From Scolanthus callimorphus (taxonomy: Eukaryota; Cnidaria; Anthozoa; Actiniaria; Edwardsiidae): 64,000 bases of DNA. The notes under the pieces were generated by a model that searched no databases, was not told the origin of the DNA, and saw only the letters and a list, made by a program, of their open reading frames with translations. The stretch is taken from the NCBI GenBank assembly GCA_033964015.1, contig CM066922.1:25662961-25726960 (forward strand). The letters run 5' to 3'. Below are positions 44,383 through 56,848 of the stretch, one piece after another. Both the position numbers and the translations under genes were made by a program. Positions within the stretch are counted from its first letter, which is position 1, and the number at the start of each line of letters is the position of its first letter.

Positions 44383-45013
44383 AAAAAGCTTTGTTGTTTT
44401 TCAAGACAGAAGAATCGCTTTTATCTTTAAACACAAATTCGTTTTGGCGTTACAAAACGTCCGGCTCCTTTGCTGGTGCCTTGCGGCACAATCTCTACCC
44501 AGAGCCCGTCATCTTTTGAACAGCGGCAAAATTCAGGGCTCTGGGGGAATTCGATTTGTGAGCATGCGTGGTAGGTCAAGAACGTAACGAACTTTCATAC
44601 AACCATCAAACCGGAAACCCAGAATCTGGGTTTTAAAAAATCCCTTCCCCCAGAACCCTGAATCTTGCCGCTGGCCAAAAGATGACGGGCTCTCTTGGTA
44701 CGGGATTACTTGTGTCACTGCATCCGAAGCTCAAGCGAAGCCTTGCGCATGCGCTCTTTGTACGATCGGGATTACAATGAAAGATGCAAACAACCTATCC
44801 TAGCGTAACTGTCGACTAGAAATTTATTATTTCATACGAAGCCTTGATTCTGTCACGGGATGTTTCTTGATTATGAAGCCAACAAAATAAAATAATAGTT
44901 GGTAAAATCACGTACCAAGCCAGACACCATGCATGCTGGCAAGTTCCACCCGATGCATCCTAACTTATAAAATCTCATTAGGTGGTCAGTGGGGGTCTTA
45001 ACCAGCTGAAGAG
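44383..45013 (+). repeat. Duplicated block, copy A (paralogue of 60880-61300)
   Basis: Shared words include AAACACAAATTC, TTTGCTGGTGCCTT, CCTTGCGCATGCGCTCTTTG, TACGATCGGGAT, CAAGTTCCACCCGATGCAT and AAAATCTCATTAG. The similarity resumes at 45640-45700 (GAAGCATTTCGTTCCACT). Copy A is split by the MITE at 44489-44718. Confidence 0.65.
44489..44718. mobile_element. MITE with TIR AGAGCCCGTCATCTTTTG
   Basis: AGAGCCCGTCATCTTTTG (44501) and CAAAAGATGACGGGCTCT (to 44693) are inverted, with CAGCGGCAA and TTGCCGCTG next. Copy B near 60978 reads GGCACTGCATCC without it, so the insert extends from about 44489 to 44718 with CAC repeated at its borders. Confidence 0.65.
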
Positions 45014-46177
45014 AAACTTTTATTATGAGCTAGCGAAACAAACATTTCATGGTCAACAGCCAATCAGAACACAGAATTAGCGACCTTCTGTCTCCATTCT
45101 CTCATGACTCCCTACTGTCGCGTTTTTGCGTTTTCAGGAAAGTGCTGTCGTTTATATGGCAAAATCCGCGCGGCCTGCCAGTGGTGTTCAAATCGCGTCT
45201 CAGGCCCCTCGGCATATCAAGATAACAGTGTCGTCTTTTTAGAGATAGAGCGGGCTTCCTGTGGTGTCTTGTCTACCTTGTTTCCAGGTTCTTGACCGTG
45301 AAAAACACAGTGGAAAATGCACATAACATCTTTTCTCAAGAGTATCTGAGTTCTGGTTGAGTTTTAACCTTTCTAGGTCAATAAAAACTAGTAAAACGAA
45401 AATATGGTATGCAGACATTTCCTTATAAGTTGAAGAATGTCGACACTTTTTCAAGGGAACTATCTTGATATGCGGGGGGCAAAAACAAAATGACGACCAA
45501 GAGAATGATGTTTTTTCGCTAAGATATGTGGAAAAGTACTTACAGACCTTCCAAATAAGATAATGGGGAATTTCCTAATAAGAAAGTTTTGCAACGTCGA
45601 CAAAACGACAGTTTTTGGCGAAACTTTCTTGATAAGCAAGGATCGGAGCGCAATGATTTTCCGAGTCGTGCCCGAATTATCAACGAAGCATTTCGTTCCA
45701 CTTGCAGCAGTCGCGAGCGCCACATGTTTCCATATAGTTCCAGCATTGCCAACTGTCGCAGAACAACTTGTTCACGACTGCTACGACTGCTGCAACTATA
45801 TGGCACGAAACTGGACCTTAGTGAGGGCAACATTCTCTGCATCACACATAGGACATTGGAACCTATAAAAAAACACATTGTAAACTCTCGAACTTGGAGG
45901 TCTTTTGTGAGTTTTGCTGACAAAACACAGGTTGAATTACTTTATAGCGGAGCTCCCGCGGGCGCCGAAGGCGCCCGCGTAGCGGAGCCCCATAGCTACA
46001 TGCAGGAGAAAAAGGAACAAAACAAAAGTGTATATGCATCGACCGATTCTGTGATGGACTTCCGGTTTCCGTGTGTCCGTCGTCGCACAGGCAACCCACC
46101 AGTTTTGAGCGGGAAAATGAGCACGCGCGCGCTTGAATTTAGTTGGCGATGCCGATGGTCGGCGATTTTTATTTGTA
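45014..46177. other. Non-coding region with a 42-bp hairpin
   Basis: A GC-rich hairpin at 45952-45993 (GGAGCTCCCGCGGGCGCC / GGCGCCCGCGTAGCGGAGC-type) is a dispersed repeat. Long open frames on both strands at 45540-46350 mirror each other over low-stop repeat sequence and have no domain. Confidence 0.45.
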
Positions 46178-48778
46178 TAGTCCAGAAGCTAATTCCCCAG
46201 AAGGCCTTATTTAAGGAGTTAGCACAACCCACCGTACAGAAAAGGTTTGACCCCGGATTTACAAAGACTGATAACTGGTCTTCAACATTAGGTACTATGT
46301 GGTCACGAAATGTGGTGCACACGTCATCTTACGAAGGCTTCTTTACTTGAAGTCCATACTCGGCGTGAAAACGAGGTTGGCGACAATTAAGGCTAATATT
46401 TCGCTAACATTTGGTGAATTGGCTTCATAATCACCCGGAGTGAAACGTCAGCATAACATAACACATTCTTAGATAAAAGCACTCTGAAATCGTGGTCACG
46501 TGATACATCACGTGATCAAATCACGAAAGAATAGAGCATTAAAACGCATTTAACAGACTTTCAAATGTAATAAATATCTACGCAAGTTGTATATTTCAAA
46601 AATTATGTGTGCATATTAAGAAACTGTTCATAAGACAACTTTCTACCAGTTAAAAATTTTTGCCAGAACGAAGCATGTGTCCTGTCTACGCGATTTCCCT
46701 GCGTCTGTATTCAAGCGCACGTGCCCGCATGGAAACGAGGCTGAATGCATCTTTCTCTACAACAAAGCACATATAGCTTAGAAAAGCTTAAAAACTGAAC
46801 AGTTTGAAAGGTTGTATAATCAGCAAGGTTTTGGCGAAACATTGATCGCCATCAAGCCTGTATGTGTAGAGAGGATATGGCGCAATTGATCACGTGACAC
46901 AAGGTAAGGGCCACGGTGAGTATATTATGCTTACAGCCAGGACGGTGTATAAATACTATTGTAACGATTTTTTTCCGTGTGAAGAATTTGAACACAATTT
47001 TAAAAAGCTTCATATTTTATTCATTGGAAGCAACTTAGTAATTATATGAGAAACATGTTTTCAAAGGACTAGGCCATGACAACATACACTGTTCATGCGA
47101 CCTGGCCTTGAGCACCTCTTCCCGCCAATTTTGTCACTGAATAGTACAACCAACTATTTCAGTCGTACAGCAACTTTGGAAAGTTTTGAATTCGTTAAGT
47201 GGTTATGAAAAGATTTTCCTTTTGAAAATGTAAAAAAAGTTTCTTTCATTTTTCACAAAATGTAGTCTTTTTTAACTGCAGTTATTTGCATATTTATTTG
47301 CATGGCAATGGACAATTCTCTCAACGACTCAACTATTCTGTCTGTAAGTAACTTACTTAACTTAAGTTAAGTACCGAGCAAGCAATTTTTTCGTCGGTAT
47401 TTTACCCAGCGTTTGGTATATCGACTAGCTAACTAGAAATGCGGTAATAATTGCTAGGGGCCCTATCGACAACACATTTACTTGGATGTCACAACTCGTG
47501 TTCGCTAGAATAGAATCTTAGAATCTTGACTCAACACAAGCCGGTAGTTTGTTTCTTCGCCTTCGCTTCGGCGAATGAAATAAGCTTAACAAGTGCTTGA
47601 AACGTTGTTTTCTTTCTCGCGTTTTAGTTAACTGGAAAACTCCGAGCTATCCTGTCCCGATTGTGGCCCCTAGCTTTTCACCCAAAGTTTGGTTTACCGT
47701 AAATAACTTAGTTACCCGAAGTTTGGTATAACTTTTTAGCTTGAGTTCATTTTGACAGGCACGCTCTAATATCCTGTCAGAAAACACAAACCTCTGATTT
47801 TCGGCTTTTTCGAGCACACTGTCACTGGGCTTTCGTAATTTGTCAATTTCTTAGTACCTGAACAATGGAAGAAGATAAAGAAGACAAACACTCAGAGCTC
47901 CATAAAGAGTGTGACTTAAAAAAAGTAGAACAGAAGACCTCTCCATATGTTGATTATTTCATTTAGCTCACGATGTAACTTACAATAAACTTGAGCGTTG
48001 TTGTGCGATGGTTTGTTTCGGAAAAAAGCACATGTTGAAAGCACAGTATCAACGGTGCCTTTGTGCTGTCAGTTCTTATAAATGCCTACATTCCTATCCA
48101 GTTTGTCTACATGATGGTTCACACCCTTTTCTGCGAAGCTAGCACGTTTCAGTATCCGGATGTCTCCATAGAAGAAGGTTTTTGTGTTCCGCCATCTTCG
48201 CATTCAAATCCAGTTCTAGAATGTTTTGAAGTTTTTCAAGACTTTCGATGACAATGGAACTGAATTATCTGCAGTTTGCCATTAAAACGGCCCGAATATT
48301 TCCTCATAGCTTCTGATGCAATTGTATCAAGTCTTCCTTCCGCAATATCTGTAAATCTGATTGAAAGATTCAGTACTTCCTTAGTTTACAAAAAGCATGT
48401 TTGACTGAAGGCAGTACATGCCTCACGCGTGGAGATGGTGGGGCTAGCCATGCGACATTTTTGGGGGGAGGGGTAGAGATTACAATATTTTTGTCCACAG
48501 TTTTTTTGAAATCCTCTACTCGGTGTACGGCTATTATTTCACACAATTACGAAACAAATATTTATTTTTCGTCTACTCTACGGGATTTTTTTGGCGCTTC
48601 ATCAGGAATGTTTCTTCATTTTCATAATCCGACTGCGCAGTTGATAAACCCCTCTCCCTCTCGTCTAAAAAAAGTCGCCCCAGTACGAAGAGATGCAGGG
48701 AGAGACCAGTAAAAACCGCCCGGATAGACTGAAAACGACCATTCAACTTTTCGCGGTGAGGGGAGGGCACTTTATTCC

Positions 48779-49263
48779 ATGATTCTTTGCATGGGAGGCT
48801 TTTATATCGCCTTGAACTATCTGGCGCTTATTGGGAAGAAGTATTCAAATTCTGGACTAGAAGATATTCTCATAGAGTCTGGCCGTCTATGCTGTTGGCA
48901 CAACGGCATCTTTACTTCAAGGCAAATCATACAATAGAGGCATGCGGGCGCACAAGCTTGTAATGGAAGCACTGTTTCGTCTTCTCTGGAAAGCATTTGC
49001 AGAATGGCTAGGAAGGCAGCAGAATAGCTCGTTTCATTCTACAGAGATGGCCTCCAAGATCCTAGAATGCCGACAGAACTTCAGGGAAGATCAGTTTATC
49101 CAGAACTGGGAAACCTTTATCAAGTTCCTTCGAAACCACTTACACGTCTTTTTCCAGTTCCTCTCGGAATGCAAATCTAAGTCCAAAGTCTTCTGCTTCT
49201 GGGAAGAGTACATTTCCATGATCTTGATACTTCTACAGTTCGTTAAAGCGCGAGCGCAGCGGG
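48779..49263 (+). pseudogene. DUF6589-like gene fragment with frameshift
   Basis: From ATG at 48779 one frame reads MGGFYIALNYLALIGKKYS then SGLEDILIESG. A second frame, open from 48876, reads LLQGKSYNRGMRAHKLVMEA, LFRLLWKAFAEWLG and later FWEEYISMILILLQFVKARA. Order and spacing fit the central part of DUF6589-type proteins, which are common in repeat families of cnidarians and fungi. The break lies near 48876-48890. The sequence is cut at 49291 by a CAGGGGCGTAGCCAG repeat. The function of the family is unknown; I infer a mobile-element origin. Confidence 0.55.
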
Positions 49264-49291
49264 AACTAGGAACTCTACCTGTCTTCAACTC

Positions 49292-49306
49292 AGGGGCGTA
49301 GCCAGG

Positions 49307-49341
<35 letters not shown>

Positions 49342-49380
49342 CCAGGGGGGCCCGGGAAACCGTGATTATTATTTTTAAGA
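49292..49380. repeat. Left end of a CAGGGGCGTAGCCAG element with a 31-G run
   Basis: CAGGGGCGTAGCCAG matches the TIR of the MITE at 43284-43446. It is followed by an uninterrupted G run at 49310-49340 and CCAGGGGGGCCCGGGAAACC. The right end was not found. Confidence 0.6.
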
Positions 49381-50228
49381 AGACCCGCCGAACACCCGGC
49401 CGCACGATAGTAATAGGATAAAGAAGCATACAATTATTTATCCGTAGATGTTCAGGCAAGCCTGTGGCCGCGTAGCACTAAGTGCTAAGTTCAACAGAGT
49501 GGAGATAAGGAATTAACCTTGTGTGAAAGCTGAAGTGCTAATGAAATATCCCATGTGTGCTTCTGAGCTAGCCCTAGTAAGCGGAGAAAGAGAAAAAATC
49601 TCTGACCCCCGAGAGGGATTTATCCAATTACAATAAAAGGAACTAGTTTATTTACCCGTGCATAAATTCGCTCGTGCCATCTCCAGTGGATGACAATACA
49701 AATTGTTTAATGGTGGTGCCTGTTTTTTCTTAGCGCACGCACTTGAAAATATAATTCACAGCTTTTTTTGTTCAAAAAACTACATTGCGATGTTTGGGCG
49801 CAAAGACCCATGACTAAAATTTTAGAATGCAGTTTGGATGTATTTCAAGAAATCTTTGACTTCCTAATTATTTTATAATACAAATACTGCCAGGCATTTA
49901 TTTCAAGCAAAAGTCCATTGAGGAGCTCGGCGAGATCACTTTTTTGCTAAACAAAGCCTAAAACACCATTATTTGCCCGGGTTTGACTACAAATTGTAAA
50001 AACAAAACTAATTCAACTTAAATGGACGCGGCTCCTGTTAAATGAAATGGTCTAAATTTCAAGCTTTCATTCACGGAAAATTTAGCTTTCTTTTGCGAAG
50101 CAACGACGACAAACATGGCGGACGGCGCCCCGGACGGCGTCTCCCCGCGCTAAAGAAAATGCCTGAATGGCAGCTTCTCTCCTCGACGCATCGATTTCAA
50201 AAAACTAACATCATCCTGCAACCCTGAG

Positions 50229-50365
50229 AGTAGTATGTATCACATCCACGGTGGCAGTTAGCGAGTAGTATGTATCACATCCACGGTGGCAGTTAGCTCG
50301 ACAGTCTGAAGTCTGCTGTCTGCAGTCTGAAGTCTGCAGTCTGAAGTCTGAAGTCTGATTTTTGC
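50229..50365. repeat. 35-bp tandem duplication and TCTGAAG microsatellite
   Basis: AGTAGTATGTATCACATCCA followed by CGGTGGCAGTTAGC occurs twice. It is followed by repeated AGTCTGAAGTCTG/CAGTCTG units to about 50360; similar units recur at 50503-50533. Confidence 0.75.
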
Positions 50366-50717
50366 GGCCCATCGGCACAAAAACAACGATGAGTAAATTA
50401 AAAAGAATAGATGTGTATGCTTCTTTATCCTAATATTGCTATCTCAGGTGTTGTGCGCTTCTTATTCTAAAGGAATCAGGTAAATCAGACAATTTCATTA
50501 TCTCTGAAGTCTGAAGTATGAAGTCTGAAGTGGCCCTTCTCGTCCATCGTAAAATACCAAGAAATGCTAGTAAGAATGCTAGGTGTACACAACTGCACGA
50601 GAGTCGATCTTGTTGTATATTTTAATATTTTTGGTTGCCATGGAAACGCTTATCACGTGACTAAGTAGTGGCCATCTTGGATTTTTTTATTAGACCTGAA
50701 GACACGCAGGAAATAGA

Positions 50718-51559
50718 GGATATTACATGGCCGCGAGGAGATACGAATTTTATCTTCGAGTGTTGAAAATTTATCTCACGAGTGAGCGCAGCGAACGAGT
50801 GAGATTAAGGTTACTGAGAACCTTCGCGCACGTTGTTCGAAAAAAAAATCATATACGTCCTTAGTTTAATCAAAATATGACAACCTATATATCGTTGGAA
50901 AGCTTATAGAATTGACTAGCGGGCTATGGCAAAAAGAAATCACTTATCGATACCTGTAATTTTTCTTAAAGCATTTATTAAATATTTTGGTGTGCTATTT
51001 TCACGAGCTAACGCTGTCGAACTGCTGGACCATGACTCCCAAGTAACATATTGTTTTAATCCTTAAAGGTGTTCCTCAAAAACCGTGTCTGCGATTTTTT
51101 AAATTTTGTTTACTTTAAAAGTTATGAATTTTTTAATTTTTTAGAGCGTGAATTCTACAAAATTTGACCTTCAAATTTAAAAGTTCGATAACTTTTGAAC
51201 AAAGCAAAGTTTTAAAAAACGCAGACACAGTTTTTGAGAAACACCTTTAAGGGTTGAAACAATGTGTTACTTGGGAGTCGAGGTCGAGCAGTTCGACAGC
51301 GTTAGCTCTTGGAAATCTCACACCCGAATTTTTAGTAAAACCTTTAAAAATTTCTAATTATGAAAAAATTATTTCTTTTTGCCATAGTTCGCTAGTCCAT
51401 TCTATAAGCTTTCCAACGATATATAGGTTGATATGTTTTGGTTAAACTAAGGACGTGTATGATTTTTTTTTCGAACACGTGCGCGAAGGTACTCAGTAAC
51501 CTTAATTTTTAACACGAGAAGATAAAATTCGTATCTACAAGCGATCATGTAATGTTCTG
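50718..51559. mobile_element. Hairpin-type element hosting the TTAA palindrome
   Basis: GAGGATATTACATGGCCGCG then GAGATACGAATTTTATCTTC on the left is answered by GAAGATAAAATTCGTATC and CATGTAATGTTCTG on the right. The left half is also seen at 7932-7965 (GAGGATATTACATGGGCGCG). The TTAA MITE interrupts its centre. Confidence 0.5.
50809..51501. mobile_element. 693-bp near-palindrome with TTAA flanks, copy 1
   Basis: GGTTACTGAGAACCTTCGCG and its complement (ending CTCAGTAACC) are flanked by TTAA on both sides (50805-50808, 51502-51505). The arms pair over almost the whole length (for example AACCTATATATCGTTGGAAA with its complement). TTAA targets are used by piggyBac and Kolobok elements. No transposase. 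Confidence 0.8.
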
Positions 51560-51747
51560 TTTATTATATAAACATCAATGAAATACCAAATTCGAATTTT
51601 ATTTGAGTTAAGCTTAAAAATCGAGCATTGAGCAAAGGCAAGTGTGATATCTTTACATGTGAAAATAACATGTTATTTTCACGTGTGAAGATATCAAGTT
51701 TTCGCGCGGGAGATCACCCGGTATTTCATTGGTGTTTATATAATAAA
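51560..51747. mobile_element. 188-bp hairpin MITE, ends TTATTATATAAACA
   Basis: TTATTATATAAACATCAATG and CATTGGTGTTTATATAATAA end it, with GAAATACC/GGTATTTC, TGATATCTTTACATGTGAAA and its complement inside. Sequence at 15730-15767 and 19430-19500 matches the two halves of this repeat. Confidence 0.7.
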
Positions 51748-52859
51748 AGGTGAAATTGAAAGGTAATCGCGCACTTATTTAGATACTACCTTCAAATAAA
51801 GCCAATTGGAAAACTTGGAATTTCTCCGAAAAAATTATCAAATTTTTCGTGCTTTTGAAATATATATTGTGAAAAATGTCTTTTAAAACATTCTCCTAGA
51901 TATCCAATTAGGTTTACAGAAAGACTAATGATACAAACATTATGCTGACAAGAAATTTCTATTTTTAACACTCTTTACATACTTCCACAGGCACTAAACA
52001 TTTAATCCAAAATGGCGGACAGTGAGTCACGTGTCCTCGTTACCATGACAACAACAATTTAATCGAAATCAGAATTCCGAAATGTGTTTCCAGGCCAAGT
52101 TTGAAATGTTTTCGTTGGAAAATAACGAAGTTAACAAAAAGCAGCCCTTGTTTTACAGCCGAGGTACGCTTGGCGTCACGTGATCTGGCGTCACGTGACC
52201 AACGAGGATAGGGATTTTAGTGTGTTATCCAGTTCGACGTCTAATTATCTCTCTTTTTGTGAAATTTTTATCTGATCTGACCCTAAAAAAATATTATGGG
52301 GTCAGAAACGTTTTCAGCCTCGCTTTCATGCTTTCCCTTGCGTTCACTCTACCATGCCACGAAAACTTCGTATTTGGCCAACAAATACCGGCCATCTCGG
52401 CATTTCCTGGTCGATTTGTAGTGGCGATTGAACGCCTTACTACACGGTGTAGTTAATGACCCGGTAAATGTTTAAGAGTTAATTTAAATGGAATTGAAAG
52501 ATGTTTGTATCAGCCAAAAATGCATTATTTTTCATTTTCATGTCACGTGACTGATCACGTGATAGGGGCCTGGGGTCGATTTTACTGAAAAACGTTTCAG
52601 GTTATTAAACACTCTCTTCCTGCAAAATTTGGTACTAATTGCAATTAATGTTGTGGTGTTATGAGAGATATAAGTGTTCAGCCTCGTTTCCATGCTTTTC
52701 ACCATATTTGGAAAAACACACCCCTTAAACAGGTAGTCTGGACCACATAGTACCTAGTCGTAAAGTTCAGGTATTCTTCTATAAGAATCAGCCACCAAAC
52801 CTTTTCTGTACGGTGGGTTGTGCTGGAGGACAATTTTTCGGGTCTGGCTCCTGGACTAG

Positions 52860-53281
52860 TAGGGATGTTTAGAGATTTTGTTATTTCGTGTTTGAATTTT
52901 CGACAAGTGAAGGAAAAATATTTTCTTGTCCTTCATCAAAAACTGAAACGTTTCTAAAGTAAAGTAAGCTGTCAAATCAAGAGTATTTTAGACTAAAAGT
53001 CTACAGCAATGAAGCGGAGACAGATAATATGTCGATGAACACGGTTGATTCACAGTTGTTTCAAGGGAAAAGAAGCGAAGTTATGAGGGACGGAGAATGG
53101 AGGGGAAATAGAGCAGGGAATGTCGGAAGACAAATTATGCGACCGCATGATCGAGGAGAACGGGAAATTAATGTTCTCAGCAAGAAGGTGGAGGTAGCCC
53201 TAGCCAAAATGTCGAAACCTGAAGATGATTTAAAAAGGCAGAGACGAAAACTAACGAAAAAAGCGTCTACAACATGTCTCG
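52860..53281 (+). CDS. Short open frame of unknown status next to the 205-bp array (53029-53292)
   Basis: From ATG 53029 the frame gives 87 residues rich in Arg/Lys/Glu (SKKVEVALAKMSKPEDDLKR is typical), suggesting a helical, coiled-coil-like segment. It is open further upstream to near 52990, where TTTTAG and CTACAG could be acceptors, so it might be an internal exon. It runs about ten bases into the tandem array, so its end may have been replaced by repeat sequence. No family recognised. Confidence 0.25.
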
Positions 53282-54032
53282 GACTTTGTTAAGACTTTGA
53301 ACAAGAAAGCCGAGTGCTTCAGTAAAACTCTAGCGCTTTCGCTGCCCCTTCTAGAGTTCGCATCAAAACAAATGTCAAAAACATAAACTACACAATCTAG
53401 GCTTTCATTTGATATTAGTTTTGTCATGTTTCACCGAGAATTGATCACGTAATTGCGAAATCTGACTTGGCATCATGGCGGCTTTTGACTTTGTTAAGAC
53501 TTTGAACAAGAAAGCCGAGTGCTTCAGTAAAACTCTAGCGCTTTCGCTGCCCCTTCTAGAGTTCGCATCAAAACAAATGTCAAAAACATAAACTACACAA
53601 TCTAGGCTTTCATTTGATATTAGTTTTGTCATGTTTCACCGAGAATTGATCACGTAATTGCGAAATCTGACTTGGCATCATGGCGGCTTTTGACTTTGTT
53701 AAGACTTTGAACAAGAAAGCCGAGTGCTTCAGTAAAACTCTAGCGCTTTCGCTGCCCCTTCTAGAGTTCGCATCAAAACAAATGTCAAAAACATAAACTA
53801 CACAATCTAGGCTTTCATTTGATATTAGTTTTGTCATGTTTCACCGAGAATTGATCACGTAATTGCGAAATCTGACTTGGCATCATGGCCGGCTTTTGAC
53901 TTTGTTAAGACTTTGAACAAGAAAGCCGAGTGCTTCTGTAAAACTCTAGCGCTTTCGCTGCCCCTTCTAGAGTTCGCATCAAAATAAATGTCAAAAACAT
54001 AAACTACACAATCTAGGCTTTCATTTGATATA
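53282..54032. repeat. 205-bp tandem repeat, ~3.65 copies
   Basis: Units start with GACTTTGTTAAGACTTTGAA at 53282, 53487, 53692 and 53898. The first three are practically identical. The last has a one-base insertion (ATGGCCGGC) and several substitutions and stops at 54030. Each contains TTCTAGAGTTCGCATCAAAA and a 75-codon minus-strand frame that is only a by-product. Confidence 0.95.
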
Positions 54033-54479
54033 TATGTTTCATCGAGACTTGATCACGACGCTCGCAGGCTGTGCAGGTTGTTCGCGAACAGTTTGCGTTC
54101 ATATTGCCAGTGAGACATTCAGTGATTCAGTAAATGTTTCACCGATCAGTTCGCGTACATTGCTCGTCGCGGAACATTGGCAATCGTCGCGGAACATTCG
54201 CAATAACATTCGAATAAATACATTCCACAAATGGACCTTTAATTTTGATGTAAACTCAAAGTATAATATTAATGCACATCAAATTCGCCCACGTGAACGG
54301 TGAACCTGCCCACGTAGGCGATTGCACCAGACCCGTAGGCGGGATGACGTAGGCGACTTTGGGTAGTAGGCGAGCTCGCCGGATACCGTCTCGGAGTCTC
54401 AGAAGGAAAGATAGAAGGACAGCGCCAGATAATCGGAGAGGGAAGGACAAAACTCGGAAGACTGTCGTCGTGCCGTGAA
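54033..54479 (+). promoter_or_regulatory. Possible promoter and 5' UTR of the 54480 gene
   Basis: The stretch 54280-54479 is more GC-rich than its surroundings and leads straight into the ATG at 54480. No TATA box was seen. A short tandem (GTCGCGGAACATTGGCAATC) lies at 54152-54200. The promoter assignment is inferred only from position. Confidence 0.25.
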
Positions 54480-56802
54480 ATGAAAAGAAGAAGAAAAACA
54501 TTCTCAAGGTAGGTCCTTGCCACGTTTAAATTTGACCGTAGTTTTAGCTTTAAAAAGTTTTACCCTTTCAAAAGTATAAAAGTGACATTCGACAACTATC
54601 GCAAATTTTTCATTCACGTTTTTTCGTGCCCCGGCGGCTCGCTTCGCTACTTGGAAAATAGATGGAAAGTTCATTCATTCATTGTGTTTACTGTTTATTT
54701 GAGGATTCCCACTGAATTACCATCGCATTTTTAAGTGATTTTCAATTTGACAACGATTCTACAGTGCTTCCGTTGCCATAGCTATGTGGTATTTAAAGTT
54801 TGGGAGAATTTATGATTTAAGCTTTAATTTGCTTGCGAAGGCAGCCATCTTGAATTGAACGTGGTCGAACTTTGGAAAAAACTATGCAATGCAATCTCCA
54901 AACGCATCTTACAGTAGGTTCCCAAGATATTTTTCTGGTTATGATAGGGTGTGCTTCACGGTGTATTCTGCATAAAACAGGCAAGTGGAGATTTTAATAC
55001 AAATTGTTCACTCTCGGAAGGCACGAAAATTTTCAAATCACTCGGGGATACCAAATTAAAATACCGTGTGAAAGTATCCGTATCCTCAGTGATGCAAAGA
55101 CTTTTCCTAAGTGAAAACTAGACAAACAAACAACCTAGTACATGTATAAGGTAATCCATTTGAGAATCGAGTAACAATTGTCAAAAAATTCTTGGAAAAA
55201 AATAATTTACATCAGAGTGTAGACTTTTTTCATACTGTTTTTGATAGTAAACTTATCTAAAAGAATTTATTTCTTACAACACCAAACAATCGAAAATGAA
55301 TCCTGAAATTTGTCCAAACCCATACAATTTATATAGGTTGACAAGCGACATGAAATGACCACCATTCCTTCACAACTTTAAAAAATGTTTTCTTATGTTT
55401 CCTTGGAAAATTATTCTCGGTGTTATCGCCAATTCTTTATTTTATCAAGAACTTTAAAAAGTGCTACAAACAAGGAAATTGGTTTTGTAATACTCCATCT
55501 AAGTTTCCACTTTGTGACCAAAAATTACTCGATTTCTTGGTAGATTCCTCTTAATCACTTTTTCCCCTGTACATGAATCAGATTGAAATGCTTTTGCCAT
55601 TGTTGGGCAACAGAGGCAATCTGTTTAGGGGTGGACCATTAGAAGTTGGGGGAGGGGGTGGCAATTCCCCCCAAAAAAACTGTGCAAGGCCAATCCTTCA
55701 AAAAAAAAATCTTGCAGAGATTCAAGCTAGAAAAAAAATCCTACAAAGACATGGCTTGGGCTCTCGTTAAAAAGATGTCTGAGGCTGCATATTTACTTGA
55801 GAATGAAAGCAGTCATTTTTCTACTTCATTTCACTCAATCTTAATAAAATTTTCGGCGCATAAAAAATAACAGCGAATATAGTCTGTGAGAACTCGCGAA
55901 AATAAATACACTGCCCTTCGGGCCGTTTACAGGACAACTGTATCTTGCCGAGGAAAAACAAACTCTCCCAAAAATGCCTTGCAGTGATAGGCCCGTCAGG
56001 CACTCTATGTTCGAAAAAAGACCACTGACTTAGGTAAGCGTGGCGAGAACGTTTAACAGCTCTGAGGGCTGTTTTTTAACTCAACCACTATAATTATAAC
56101 CATAAGAAAATTTTTCGTAGATATACAAAAAGGGTTTTCTTATTCCATTTCTGAACCATATAAATATAGTATAAGAAAATTGTGTTGATGCATAGACATA
56201 GGATTTGAATGGCCTGAGGGAACAGAACGCCATGGGAACAGGTATAAACATTAATGGTTTTGGTACCATTTTCCCATTAATGTACATATATCATTAATGG
56301 AAAAGTGTGGTCTTCCCATTAACATTTTTCACACATTAATGGAAACACGCTACCAAACCAAAACAAATGTTTTTCTGCAATTTTTCCCTGTAGGGAGTGA
56401 TAATATCTACCAAATATCATTGAGTCCGTACAAGAAAGAGCGCTTAGAATTATCTACGGCCCCACCTTAACATATTATAATGAGAGGCTCAGACGTGCAG
56501 AGCTTATCCCTCTCACGGAACGTCGTGCAATTATATCAGCTAAATTCATAGAGAAAGCCAGGGGAATTGAGCCCCTGCGTTACGTTATTATCCCAATACC
56601 ACCGTGGTGCCTCACGGTTATTCTCTGCGGTCAGGTCCTCAGAGGGCCCAGAAGTTTCGAGGCCGCACTGATAGACTCAATAACTTTGCCACTGTTCGTT
56701 ATTCATAATTAGACAATTATCTGTTAAGTATTGTAAATATCAGTATTGTCTCTGACCTCCACTGCAATTCAGCCAATGCTGCTATGTGGCTCAATAAACA
56801 TA

Positions 56803-56848
<46 letters not shown>

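Larger units (their letters stand above)
46178..52859. mobile_element. 6.7-kb relic bounded by degenerate inverted repeats
   Basis: The left end starts TAGTCCAG and carries GCACAACCCACCGTACAGAA and TTAGGTACTATGTGGTC (46212-46310). The right end is the complement (52728-52859). Further in, CATGGAAACGAGGCTGAA (46728) mirrors TTCAGCCTCGTTTCCATG (52677). The arms are diverged and disrupted. A DUF6589-like fragment, a TTAA MITE, hairpins and microsatellites lie inside, so the region is a nest. Confidence 0.55.

Noticed and set aside
45540..46350. Long frames on both strands, up to 253 codons
   Set aside because: Composition is repeat-like, the frames oppose each other, and no recognisable domain or splice site supports either.
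47865..47969. A 34-codon Glu/Lys-rich peptide starting MEEDKEDKHSEL
   Set aside because: Too short to support alone, with no donor site or homologue recognised; it lies in a decayed transposon.
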